The notes beneath the pieces were generated by a model. That model saw only the letters and a list, made by a program, of their open reading frames with translations. It made no database searches and had not been told where the DNA came from. A stretch of DNA of 64,000 bases from Diplonema papillatum (taxonomy: Eukaryota; Euglenozoa; Diplonemea; Diplonemida; Diplonemidae): the NCBI GenBank assembly GCA_030068145.1, contig JAPJBO010000913.1:27155-91154 (forward strand). Direction: 5' to 3'. The position numbers were made by a program, and so were the translations under genes. This document shows, one piece after another, positions 11,199 through 22,200 of the stretch. Position 1 is the first letter of the stretch. Each line of letters opens with the position of its first letter.

Positions 11199-14100
11199 AT
11201 GATCGTCCCTTACGATACCCGGATGTTGGGAGACGATGATGCAGAGGCGGCCCTGCTGGTGGACCAGCTCGTGGCAACGCAGAGAGACGGAGGCAGCATG
11301 CTGTCGGATGAAACAGGACCGGCAGCCGACGGGGAGGTAAACCAGCTGCTCAAGGAGTGCACGGGCTTGCGCCGCGCGCTGCAGACGCTCGCCGACGCGA
11401 GCAGCCAGCAACGGCAGCAAGACTCCGCCCTGCACTCCTACCCGCGCCTTGACCACGAGCCCGCCCCGCCGTACCACTCGTCGGCGTCGTCGTCTGCCCC
11501 TTTGGGGCAGCACCAGCCGCACCCCGCGTTCTACCACGACAAGCCCGACGCCAAGTCCAAGCGGCTGCTACGCGATCGCCACCCAAACTGCCATTCGAAT
11601 ACCGTCTCGAACCACCCTTTCGCCGAGCTCCGCGAAAGCCGGGGGTACTACCCAACCCGCACTTCGCAGACGCACACCGCGTACCCGTACCCGAACCCGG
11701 ACGCCGGGCTGGGCGGCGGGCACGCGTTTGCGGCGCCGGCGGTCGATCGGCGGACGCTCGCGTCGCTGTCGGCCCGCGCGGGCGCCGCCGTGCTGGGCGA
11801 CAGCGCGTTCGACTTCACGTCCGGCGCCCGGGGGGACGACAGAGGGGGAGCAGGCGGTGGCAGCGCCCCGGCCCCCGGAGAAGACGAGGACATAGCTCTC
11901 GCAGACGCGTTGACACCCCCCGAGTCACCGGAGCAGCGCGGCTCTGGGGGTGCTTCGAGAGGCGTTGCAGCGTCGCCAGACCAGGCGAAGAGCAGTCGGT
12001 TGCTCGCGGAAATCGCCGGCGAGCAGAAAGTCTTCGACTCGCTCGTCGACCGCATCGAGACGGTCATCTCCGGCGGCAGAGCAGCGGCGAAGGGAGGGGG
12101 GCTGCCGCCAGCGGCAGAGGCGTCGACGACGCCGCCGTCGACGCCCCCCCACCACGAGCCCCCCCGCCCGGCCCAGCCGCAGCGCCGGCGGCCGCCGCGC
12201 GAAGCGGCGCGCCGCGTGTCCTTCAACGACACGGAGGAAGTCTTCGAGATCACGCCGCCGCATCGCAGCTCACCGCCGCCGACGCACCACCGGCGCCCGC
12301 GGCGCTCCCGCGGGGGTGGGTCGCCGGGTGCGGCGAGGCCGCGCCACGCGCACCAGCCCGGGGAAGGGGGGGTGCCCCGGGCTGACCGCACGCTGCAGTA
12401 CCCCAGCGACGACACGGGGGGAGACACGCCGGGCGGCGGGCGCCGCCGCCGCGGCGAAGCCGGCCGGGGCGAGACGCTGTCGAAGCGCGAGAAGCGCATC
12501 ACCGAGGTCCTGCAGCGACTCGAGGGCGAAATCGGCGGAAACGGCTCGGGGGGGAGCGGCGCCGGTAGCGGCAGCGGCAGCGGGGGCGGCAGTGGGCGGG
12601 ACGCTGCAACCCGCCGAAGCGCCGCCGCCCCGCAGCAGGGCGGTTCGGACTCGTCTGGAGAGACGTCGAACGCGTCTGCGAGCGAGCCGGGCGGCGTAGC
12701 TACAACGGCGGACCCCCAGCCGCAACCAGACGGGGGAGGCGGCGCAGGAGAGAGGTCGGGAGGGGTGCAGCCCGGACAGAGCTCCGAGTCGTCGGAAACG
12801 TCCGGAGACTCGGGCGCGTGGGGCCTCGGCGACAAGAAGAAGCGGCTGCTCGAAGTGCACCCGTCGCTGCTCGCGCGCCAGCGGCACACGATGATCTTCG
12901 GCCGCGCCTCCGGGACCGACCCTGCAGCGCCCCTCGTCGCACACTCCGCAACCTGGGCGCAGGATCTGGTCCCCCAGACCAGCGACGAAGCTGTCTTTTC
13001 GCACCCCTTCCAGCTCTCCGACCTCGAAAGCCGCCTCCGGCGCGCAACGTCGGACTTCGAAGCCGACGCCCGCGCGGTGCTGCTCGAACTGGAAAGGGCA
13101 ACCCGCGTCGGGACATCGCTCACGCGACGGCTCAGCGAGCCCAGCGGGGACGAGTTGCACTACGCGTTGAAGGAGGCGTTGGGACACGCCGAGACCGAGC
13201 TGTCGCGCGTGCTGAAGGAGAAGGGCGAGCTGGAAACGGCGCTGGATGGGATGACAGAGGAGCTCGGGGAATGGAGGGAGAAGGAGTGCAGGGCCCGCGA
13301 GAAGGCGGCGGAGCTGAAAGAAGTGCTGGGAAGGTGCAGACGGGCTGTGTTCGTGCCGTCGAGGGGTGCGGAGGAAAGAGAGGCTGGAGTGGTGGCCGCG
13401 GACGATAGCGTCGGGAGCGAAGGGGAGAGGGACGAGATGCTCCGGCGGATCGAAACCGTGATGTCGGAGAACAGACGGCTCCAAGGCGAGGCCGCGAGGT
13501 CGGTCGGGAAGGAAAAAAGCTCCTTCGACAGGCACTTCGCCGACATCGAGAGGATCCGCGGGCAGGTCACGCAGCTGCTGCGCAGCGCCTCGCGGCAGGC
13601 CTCGTACCTCTCGCAGCAGCCGCACTACCACCTCAAGCTCCAGCCGCAGCCGAGCCGACCGGCGCTCTCGCCGATCTTCTTCGCCGAGTCCCCGCAGCGG
13701 AGCCAGGACGCCGCCGGCCAGTCGGGGCTCCTATCCCTGCAGGTCGACGCCGCACAGCTCTCCAGCACCGCGATCATCCCCAGCACCCCGTGCAGCCCAC
13801 CCCCGGCCGGCGCCGCGGAGATTGCGGAGTGCGTGCAGAGCACGTACTCAGCGTCGGCCAACGCGTACAGCGACGACTTGGACAGTGTCGCGGGCGACCC
13901 CATGGCCGGCGGGGCGCCGAGTGGGGAGAGCGTGTCCGTGGTGCTGTCAGCGCTGCAAGGCGAGGTTGAGGAGTTGATGCGGGAGTGCGAAGTGAACGGG
14001 CTCGAGTTGGAGTGCCTGGTCCTGGTCAACCACGAGCTGCGGACCGAGCTCGAAACGCTCCAAACGGAGCGGGACTGCCTCCGCAGCAAGCTGGAAGGCG

Positions 14101-16688
14101 CGGAGACCGACGCGTCCGCGATCCTCGAAGAACACACGGAAACCCTAAAAGCGGAGGCGACCCTCGAACTCGAGTCGATCATCACCGAAATGACGAACAG
14201 CACGGAAGACATGGCCGCCGCGTACACCCAAAAAATTGCCGGCCTCCTGCAGGACGTCGACGACCGATCGGCCCGCCTGCAGAGCGAGATAGCGAGGTCG
14301 AGCAACCTCGAGCACGAGAAGAAGAGCCTTTTGCAGGACCTCCGGCGCCTCTCCGCCGCCCTCGCGTCGCTGCAGGAGCAGAACAACGAGCGGACCGCGC
14401 GCGTGAAGGCGGTGGAGGGGGACCACCTGAAGCTGCAGAAAAAGGTCCGCGAGATGGAGTCCGAGCACCGGACGTTGATCGCGGCGTTGGAAGTGCGCGC
14501 GCAGGAGGCGAAAGGGGAGCGGGCGAAGTACAGCGCGATGCGAGCCTCGTTCGAGGAGAAGGAAGCGTCCTTCGCCGCGAAGCTCGACAGGGAGGTCTCG
14601 AAGCTCAAGCGCAGCCTCGCCACCGCCGACGGCACCGCGGGCGGCATGCGCGACAGGATCGACCAGCTCGAAGAGCACCGCGCCGCCCTCCGCAGCGACC
14701 TCAACACCGCCGCCGCCGCCATCGCCGGGCTCCACTCGCAGCGCCTTGAGCAGCACGTCGAGCTTGAGGCCGAAGCTAGGGACTTCACCGTCAAAATCGA
14801 AGCCTTCACCCGAATCTGCGCGTGGCAAGACATGCAGCGAACGGTCGCCCACGCGCAACTCGGCGACGAGTTAAAATCGCAAAGCGAGCGCGCCGCCCAC
14901 TGGAAGACCCGGTGGGAGGCCTTGGAGCGGGAGGTGCGTGACGCCACGGGGGAGGCGGCTGGGGACCCGGAGCACGCGCAGCAGCTGGAAAGCGCGCGGG
15001 CCGCGGCGGAGGAGGCGCGGGGGCGGCTGGAAGCCGACGCCGCCGCGCTCCGCGCGGCGCTCGACCGAAAGGAGCTGCAGCTGGCCGAGACGGAGGCGAG
15101 GCTGTTCTGCCTAGAGGGCGAGCACGAGGCGCTGGCGGCGGCCGCGGCCCTGCAGTCGACGCGGGCGCGCGGGGAGCTGAGCGCGCGGGACGAGGCGTTG
15201 TCCGGCAGCGACGGGCGGCTCGAGGACATGCGCCGCTCGGCGGCCGAGGCGGTTGCCGTCGAGCGGCAGAAAGCCGACAAGTGGAAGGCGGAGTACGACC
15301 AGCGGACGGCCGAATGCCGGCGGCTGCGCGGGGAAATCGACCGGCTGAAGGCGCAGGCCTGGGGGTCACCCCCCCGAACAGCACCCCCCGACGGCGAGCC
15401 GGGTGAGTCCAACCCGGACCTGTGCCGCGAGATCGAAGAGCTGGTTGCCGGCGGTATCGGCGAGGGGGCGGCGGACGCGGTGGTGGAGCGGGCGCGGGAG
15501 CTCGCGGAGAAGGTGCGATTCCTCGAGGAGACGGCGTCCGCGCTGCGGGCGGAGAGCCGCAGGCTGGCGGAGAGCTGCCGAGCGGCCGAAGACGCGTGCG
15601 CGGCGCGGATGCAGGCCGCGGCGGAGGAGCACGCGCAGGCGGCCGACCGGGCGCATGCGGCGTTGAAGGAGGCGCGCGAGACGAGCAGACTCGCAGAGAC
15701 CGTCTCCGAGGCAAGGATCCAAGCGCTGCAGACCAACGTCGACGACGCGGCCGAAGCCGGCGAGCGCCTGCGGGCCGAGCTGGCGTCTGCCACCGCCGCG
15801 CAAGCGGCGCTCGCGCAGGACTTGGAGCGGGAGAACGCCGCGAGGAAGGAGGCGGTGCTGCTCAGCAGCGAGCTCGAAGACGACCTGCTGCAGACCATCG
15901 AGCAGCACCAGACCGAAGCCCTGCTGTTCGCCGAAGAGCGGGAACGGCAAGCGGCCGCCCTCGGGCAGTTCGAGGAAATATTCGACCTCGCCGTCGACTT
16001 CGCGGAGGCGACGGTCATCGAGCTGTCCATGGGGTACGAGGCCAGGCTCGACGCGGTGTCCGAGCGCGGCGCCGACGCCGCCGGGACTCTGCAGGTGCAG
16101 GTCGAAGACCTGGCGGCGACCCTCCGGACGCGGGAGGACGAATTCAACGCGGAACTCGAGTCCGCGCTGTCCGCCCGCGACGAGCTCGCCGACACGCACC
16201 GCAGCCTCGCAGCGGACCTCGCGGCCCGCGACCGGGAGTGCGCCGCGCTGCGGTCGGAGGTGGCGGTGCTCGCCCGCGCGTCGTCTGAGAAAAGCCGGGT
16301 CGACAGCGAGCTGGACCGGACGAAGCGGGAGCTGGAGAGCCTGCACGCGTCGCAGAAGACGCTGCTGTCGACCGTTGCCGAGATGGAGGCGGCGGCGCAG
16401 GTGCGGGACGACGAGACGGGCGCCATGAGGGAGGCGCAGCGGATGCTCAGCGAGGTTTTGGACGAAAAAGCGGCCGGGCTGGCCGCGCTCGAGGCGGAGC
16501 ACAGGGCGGTCATAGAGAAGGACCAGGAGGCGACGCTGAAGCCCGTCGTGATCCAGGCCATGGTGCGGTCTTCGCAGATGTTTCTGAAGACGAAGAAGCA
16601 GCCGGATTCGAGTTCAAGCAGGCGCGTGTTCGATCTTTCGTCACTGCGCACGAGCTCCTCGGCATCAACCTTCAAAAGTGAACCGTAA
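11199..16688 (+). CDS. Giant coiled-coil protein, probably cytoskeletal
   Basis: A single uninterrupted frame of 1,829 residues. The ATG at 11199 (MIVPYDTRMLGDDD) is preferred to the upstream one because GC-rich codon use begins there and the sequence before it is AT-richer and Thr/Phe-rich. Residues 1-600 are low-complexity (Gly, Ser, Pro, Arg, Asp) with a Gly/Ser run near 450-465. From about 608 to 1770 the protein is almost pure heptad-type coiled coil rich in Glu, Ala, Arg and Leu. A short Ser/Arg tail follows. It has no motor head or catalytic motif. Length and layout resemble centrosomal, ciliary-rootlet or Golgi tether proteins, but coiled coils are compositionally alike and no orthology is claimed. 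The 1,034-codon open frame on the minus strand (13625-16729) is its shadow. A short degenerate copy of its 3' end follows at 16740-16880. Confidence 0.88.
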   Translation: MIVPYDTRMLGDDDAEAALLVDQLVATQRDGGSMLSDETGPAADGEVNQLLKECTGLRRALQTLADASSQQRQQDSALHSYPRLDHEPAPPYHSSASSSAPLGQHQPHPAFYHDKPDAKSKRLLRDRHPNCHSNTVSNHPFAELRESRGYYPTRTSQTHTAYPYPNPDAGLGGGHAFAAPAVDRRTLASLSARAGAAVLGDSAFDFTSGARGDDRGGAGGGSAPAPGEDEDIALADALTPPESPEQRGSGGASRGVAASPDQAKSSRLLAEIAGEQKVFDSLVDRIETVISGGRAAAKGGGLPPAAEASTTPPSTPPHHEPPRPAQPQRRRPPREAARRVSFNDTEEVFEITPPHRSSPPPTHHRRPRRSRGGGSPGAARPRHAHQPGEGGVPRADRTLQYPSDDTGGDTPGGGRRRRGEAGRGETLSKREKRITEVLQRLEGEIGGNGSGGSGAGSGSGSGGGSGRDAATRRSAAAPQQGGSDSSGETSNASASEPGGVATTADPQPQPDGGGGAGERSGGVQPGQSSESSETSGDSGAWGLGDKKKRLLEVHPSLLARQRHTMIFGRASGTDPAAPLVAHSATWAQDLVPQTSDEAVFSHPFQLSDLESRLRRATSDFEADARAVLLELERATRVGTSLTRRLSEPSGDELHYALKEALGHAETELSRVLKEKGELETALDGMTEELGEWREKECRAREKAAELKEVLGRCRRAVFVPSRGAEEREAGVVAADDSVGSEGERDEMLRRIETVMSENRRLQGEAARSVGKEKSSFDRHFADIERIRGQVTQLLRSASRQASYLSQQPHYHLKLQPQPSRPALSPIFFAESPQRSQDAAGQSGLLSLQVDAAQLSSTAIIPSTPCSPPPAGAAEIAECVQSTYSASANAYSDDLDSVAGDPMAGGAPSGESVSVVLSALQGEVEELMRECEVNGLELECLVLVNHELRTELETLQTERDCLRSKLEGAETDASAILEEHTETLKAEATLELESIITEMTNSTEDMAAAYTQKIAGLLQDVDDRSARLQSEIARSSNLEHEKKSLLQDLRRLSAALASLQEQNNERTARVKAVEGDHLKLQKKVREMESEHRTLIAALEVRAQEAKGERAKYSAMRASFEEKEASFAAKLDREVSKLKRSLATADGTAGGMRDRIDQLEEHRAALRSDLNTAAAAIAGLHSQRLEQHVELEAEARDFTVKIEAFTRICAWQDMQRTVAHAQLGDELKSQSERAAHWKTRWEALEREVRDATGEAAGDPEHAQQLESARAAAEEARGRLEADAAALRAALDRKELQLAETEARLFCLEGEHEALAAAAALQSTRARGELSARDEALSGSDGRLEDMRRSAAEAVAVERQKADKWKAEYDQRTAECRRLRGEIDRLKAQAWGSPPRTAPPDGEPGESNPDLCREIEELVAGGIGEGAADAVVERARELAEKVRFLEETASALRAESRRLAESCRAAEDACAARMQAAAEEHAQAADRAHAALKEARETSRLAETVSEARIQALQTNVDDAAEAGERLRAELASATAAQAALAQDLERENAARKEAVLLSSELEDDLLQTIEQHQTEALLFAEERERQAAALGQFEEIFDLAVDFAEATVIELSMGYEARLDAVSERGADAAGTLQVQVEDLAATLRTREDEFNAELESALSARDELADTHRSLAADLAARDRECAALRSEVAVLARASSEKSRVDSELDRTKRELESLHASQKTLLSTVAEMEAAAQVRDDETGAMREAQRMLSEVLDEKAAGLAALEAEHRAVIEKDQEATLKPVVIQAMVRSSQMFLKTKKQPDSSSSRRVFDLSSLRTSSSASTFKSEP

Positions 16689-17640
16689 AAGAGACGTGCT
16701 TCAGTCGAACAGACGTCCTCACTCCGCACTTGCCGTCAAGCGTGGTCTCGCTGATGCTCTTCAAGACGAAGTGCAGCCCGATTCAAGTCCAACTCGTCAG
16801 CACCTTCAACTCTGAAAACGGGTCCACAGATCCTGTGCACCGCTGCCTCATGTGAACTGACATCTTCACTCCGAGGGAATGCCGCGCACATCCGGCGCCT
16901 CGTGGAATACTTGAAGAATACACGAAGCTACAACCCAAGCAGCTGCCAATTTCCCAACCAAACTCAGGGCTTGCGCTTGCTGGCGAGGACGAACCCGTCG
17001 CGACGGTCGACTGTCAGAGCGGACAGGCGTCCACCCCACAGACCGTGATCCATCGAGCACAGACGAGGGGTCTGGGCCTCTTTGCGGTTTCCAGCGAAAA
17101 GTAGCCGTCATAACTGCGCCTACTAACTACGATGTGAGCACAAACCGCCTACATCAGTAGATCTCCCATGCACCGATTCCCGACGCACGCTTGCTTGTCA
17201 CGGTTGGTCGTTGCGCTTCTGCCTGTGCGTTTTCCACTCTTCTTTTGTTATAGGTATCGACCGACCAACGTTCTTTTCCCCCTTTGATCTCCGTGTCGAT
17301 ACCAAGCCACGCCCGAAAGTAATATAAACCATGGGCTTAGATAGAGTGGCGGATGTGAGGCTGCGTTTTAGTTTCGTTTCCCATTCTCTTGGATTTCAGT
17401 TTTACTGCGCGATGCGACCCGAAGGTGCGAACCAGAGGAGCTAGCAACAGTGTAAGGATGAAACAGGTCATCAGAGTGACGGCAAACGACTTCAAGCCGG
17501 CGCAAGCCCGCAAGAGCTTATCTCGCAAGCGGTCACAAGCACCGGGCCGATTGACGTCTTCGCCCCGAAAAAGGTAGGCGAATCGCGAGGTACGAGCTTT
17601 GATGAACCACATTCTCCCACATCGGGTCTCTCTCCTGCTG
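16689..17640. other. Intergenic region with a degenerate copy of the upstream gene's 3' end
   Basis: At 16758-16820, CTTCAAGACGAAG, CAGCCCGATTCAAG and CACCTTCAACTCTGAAAA echo the last 100 bp of the coiled-coil gene (16585-16688). At 17540-17575 a fragment resembles the exon edge of the following ankyrin gene (GACGTCTTCGCCCCGAAAAA then GGTAGGCGA). Otherwise nothing recognised. Confidence 0.5.
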
Positions 17641-19232
17641 GGTGGGAGGAGCTGGCGGATCTTCCATGTTGCCGTGGGGCTTGCGGTGAGTGCGCCAGGG
17701 ACGGAGTATGTCGCCGTGCCGGTCAGAGTGCCGACCGGGTTGGGTGACGGGCCGATGGACGTCCTCGTTCCGAAAAAACGACCCTGGGCGCCACATGGTC
17801 TGCCGGGCCATTCGATAAAATGTTCATCGCACTGCACTCCTTGTAGTTTGCATGAGATTCTCAATCATAGATCATGCAGTTGCATACAAAGAAAGCGTAC
17901 GCATCACTCATTAAATCTCAAGCGAACTTTAATTCTAAAAAGCCAGCCTCAATCGGCCCTAAACCACCGAACATCTTAAAATGCAACATCGCCAATAAGG
18001 AGTCGCGGAGGGAGTGGGCGAGAGGGCGGGACGGCCTTTTTCATGTTGGCCGTGGGGCTTGCGTGCCTTGCGGTGAGTGCGCCAGGGGGCAGCCTGACGG
18101 AGTATGTCGCCGTGCCGGTCAGAGTGCCGACCGGGTTGGGTGACGGGCCGATGGACGTCCTCGTTCCGAAAAGGACCCTGGGCGCCACATGGTCTGCCGG
18201 GCCATTCGATAAAATGTTCATCGCACTGCACTCCTTGTAGTTTGCATGAGATTCTCAATCATAGATCATGCAGTTGCATACAAAGAAAGCGTACGCATCA
18301 CTCATTAAATCTCAAGCGAACTTTAATTCTAAAAAGCCAGCCTCAATCGGCCCTAAACCACCGAACATCTTAAAATGCAACATCGCCAATAAGGAGTCGC
18401 CAGGAGGGAGTGGGCGAGAGGGCGGGACGGCCTTTTTCATGTTGGCCGTGGGGCTTGCGTGCCTTGCGGTGAGTGCGCCAGGGGGCAGCCTGACGGAGTA
18501 TGTCGCCGTGCCGGTCAGAGTGCCGACCGGGTTGGGTGACGGGCCGATGGACGTCCTCGTTCCGAAAAAAGGACCCTGGGCGCCACATGGTCTGCCGGGC
18601 CATTCGATAAAATGTTCATTGCACTGCACTCCTTGTAGTTTGCATGAGATTCTCAATCATAGATCATGCAGTTGCATACAAAGAAAGCGTACACATCACT
18701 CATTAAATCTCAAGCGAACTTTAATTCTAAAAAGCCAGCCTCAATCGGCCCTAAACCACCGAACATCTTAAAATGCAACATCGCCAATAAGGAGTCGCCA
18801 GGAGGGAGTGGGCGAGAGGGCGGGACGGCCTTTTTCATGTTGGCCGTGGGGCTTGCGTGCCTTGCGGTGAGTGCGCCAGGGGGCGGCCTGACGGAGTATG
18901 TCGCCGTGCCGGTCAGAGTGCCGACCGGGTTGGGTGACGGGCCGATGGACGTCCTCGTTCCGAAAAGGACCCTGGGCGCCACATGGTCTGCCGGGCCATT
19001 CGATAAAATGTTCATCGCACTGCACTCCTTGTAGTTTGCATGAGATTCTCAATCATAGATCATGCAGTTGCATACAAAGAAAGCGTACGCATCACTCATT
19101 AAATCTCAAGCGAACTTTAATTCTAAAAAGCCAGCCTCAATCGGCCCTAAACCACCGAACATCTTAAAATGCAACATCGCCAATAAGGAGTCGCCAGGAG
19201 GGAGTGGGCGAGAGGGCGGGACGGCCTTTTTC
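17640..19232 (+). repeat. Tandem array of the ankyrin gene's first-exon start (396-398 bp units)
   Basis: The start-codon context TCATGTTGGCCGTGGGGCTT occurs at 18043, 18439 and 18837 before the genuine 19233 (spacings 396, 398, 396), with a diverged copy at about 17666. Each unit reads ATG through GACGTCCTCGTTCCGAAAA, then diverges from the gene into GGACCCTGGGCGCCACATGG, a stop codon, and a stretch with the R1 motif CAAGCGAACTTTAATTCTAA. Units are over 98% alike by eye, so the expansion is recent. Confidence 0.9.
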
Positions 19233-22200
19233 ATGTTGGCCGTGGGGCTTGCGTGCCTTGCGGTGAGTGCGCCAGGGGGCAGCCTGACGGAGTATGTCGC
19301 CGTGCCGGTCAGAGTGCCGACCGGGTCGGGTGACAGGCCGATGGACGTCCTCGTCCCGAAAAAGGTGGGCGAGCGCGCGATTTCAACGGCGGCGGCGCTG
19401 ATGGACCACGTACTGCCGGCGTGGGACTCGGTCGTGGAGCACCACCAAGAGGGCTTGGTCGATCCCAAGATGGCCCACCTCGCGCAGCACGGCCTGACGG
19501 AGCACGAGGCCTGGCACCACTACACCGCCATACAGGAGGGCGTCGTCGACAGCGGCCGGTTCCTGCTGACCTTCTCGATGGTCCCCTCCGTCCAAAGCGG
19601 CGGGAGCGCCCTGTTCCTCTCCGCCGCGTCCGGCGATGTCGCGCGGCTCCAAAAGCTGCTAGCCTCGCCTGACCAAGACGTCGACGAGCCGAAGCTCGAC
19701 GGCATGACGGCCCTCCACGCCGCGGCCACCACGTGCCAGGCCGAAGTTGCCCGGATCCTTCTAGCCAAGGGCGCGGACCCCAACCGAGCCGCCGTCAACG
19801 GAATCTCCCCACTGATGATGGCCGCGACAAGTGGTGCGCCTTCTTTTTTTCCTTGTGTTTCTTTTTTGTATAAGCACAGGCTACCGATTTCCCAAACTAA
19901 AGCATCAAGGCGTGGCGCACCTTGGGGCTTCGCGCTTGCGCTGAACACAAGCTCGTCGAGACGGTCAGCCACAGGGCAAAGCGGACGGGGTTGTGGCGCT
20001 GTGCTGCCTCCGACTCAAGCTTTGCAAGCTGTGGTTGACCGTCACGTTCCTGGACCAGGAACGGCCTTTTTCTTTTTTCTTATTCTTCTTCTTGTATAAG
20101 CACCTGCTTTGTAGGAAATGCTTGAGTAGACTGCCAGTTGCGATGGATCAAAGGAGGTAAATGTGCTGTAGCCCAACGAAACACAGGTAAATCTGGGTTT
20201 AGTGGCGGGCGTAAGCTTTCAACAAAAAAGACCCACTTTGTAGTTGTCCTCTAGCCTCCTTCGAAATGAGCACAAGGCAGTCCCTCGAGTATTTTTTTGC
20301 ATACCTGCGTTGTAGGAAATACTTGAAGAGACTGCCAGCTGCGAAGTCGCCGATGACTCTCCACTATCGCAACAATATTCCAATTTCAAAGGAGGTAAAC
20401 GTGCTGTAGCCCGCACGAAACACAGGTAAATCCGGGTTTAGTGGCGGACGTAAGCGTTCACTAAAGAGCGACTAAGACCCACTTTGTAGTTGCATTGTTC
20501 TCCCCTGGCCTCCGTCAGAAGAACAAGGCAGTCCCTCGAGTATTTTGTATCAGCACCTGCTTTCGTAGGGAGGGGAATACTAATCGAAGAGCCGCTGGCG
20601 AAGTCTCAAAAGGAGAGGAAACGTCGTGCAGCCCACATGACAAACACAGGTAAATCTGTGGGCGCAGGCGTACAACAAGAAAACCTCTTTGAAGTCGTAT
20701 CCTCCTCGAGCTATGTTGTACGCAGGCCTTACGTTCAGCATGCTGAACGTACTGATTCCAGCACGCTACTTCTCTTTATGTACAGATGCTGAATCAGTAC
20801 GTGTACACGCACGTACTATCCTTTCCCCCTCGACATACCGGTACACACACAGACTAAGAATAACCATAGTTACTGCACCATTCTTCCTGCGTCTCGCTTC
20901 TCGCCACAAAATATATGGCCGGCAGGCCACTAATTATGGGTTTTGTGTCCACGCTAAAAATGTAGGGCAAGGGGGGAAACCGAGTGATTTTGTGTCCAAG
21001 ATGCCACCCGAAGGCCGCCACCCAAAGCAGGCCCATGCAGGTCTTTTCGAAGAACTGGGCGTTCAATGGGTCGGAGGCAACTTCTGATTGCACTGTGTCC
21101 TTGCGACAGGTGGTGGAGGAGAGACAAAGCTGGCTTGGATGTCTATGCATGACAGACAAACCCGTTTCGTGCGAGTCGGGAATTTTGGTGTATCGTATCG
21201 TTTTTTTTCCGGCTCGCTACGCGAGCTGAAAAATCAAGTGTTTGCAATCAGAACTCTGGGAGATTATAAAGACTTCCTCCATAAATTCGATGTCCACTAA
21301 ATAGAGGGGCACACATGATATGACCATTCGTTAGAGTGTAAGAGACAAGATACCGCAGTACGTCGGCAGATCCTGCTGTAGCTAACCACCGCGACACTGA
21401 AGGGGTTGAGGCCGGAGAGAAGGCGAAGACATGCAGCATTGGCAGGTGATCCCCCCCATGCTTTATTTCTTTTTGCCCGGGGCCTCTACGTACTGATTTT
21501 CAGTAGGTATTCAGCTCCAAGACAAAAGAGCTGCGTATGCCCTGGTTGTACGTAGTAAAGCAGTACAAAATGCGTGACCCCTCGAGTATTTCACAAGCCG
21601 TACACCAAGGGGAGCACATACCGCTACTGACACTGTTAGCGAACACGACTTTCTTTCCAGAAAATAACATGTTCACGACATTTGCTCGCGCGCACTTCTG
21701 CCTCTGAAGGGATGCGCGTATTAATATCCTGAAGAGTACAAAACACGCACACATTTCTCGTTGAAAGTATGCTAATACTGCAGGGGATAGCTCGGGTAGG
21801 CCACTTAAGTCTCTGCTACAAACGACAGCGGGCTTAGGGCATCTCTTACGCGAAAAAAAGCGAAACACAATTTACGGTACCCCCGAAATGCGAAAAAAGT
21901 AAAACACCCCGCGGGCTGTTGCCTGTTGTGAGCGAACTGCTCAGCAGCCCTGACATCGACGTTGATGCGAAGCACCCGCCCGCCGGGAGCACCGCGCTGC
22001 ACTTCGCCGCCGCGATGGGCCGCGGGGCGGTCGTTTCCGCTTTGTGCAAAGCCGGCGCGAGCGCGCGGGTGACGAAGAAGACGGGCGGGACGGCCCTCCA
22101 CTCGGCGGCGGACGCAGACCGAACGGGCGCCGCGCGGGCCCTCGTCGGCGACTGCGGCAGCGACGTGGACGCGCTGCTCAACGGCGACACGACACCGCTG

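Noticed and set aside
13625-16729. 1,034-codon minus-strand open frame opposite the coiled-coil gene
   Set aside because: Ser/Arg/Ala-rich shadow of a GC-rich forward gene; the forward frame has heptads and proper codon bias.
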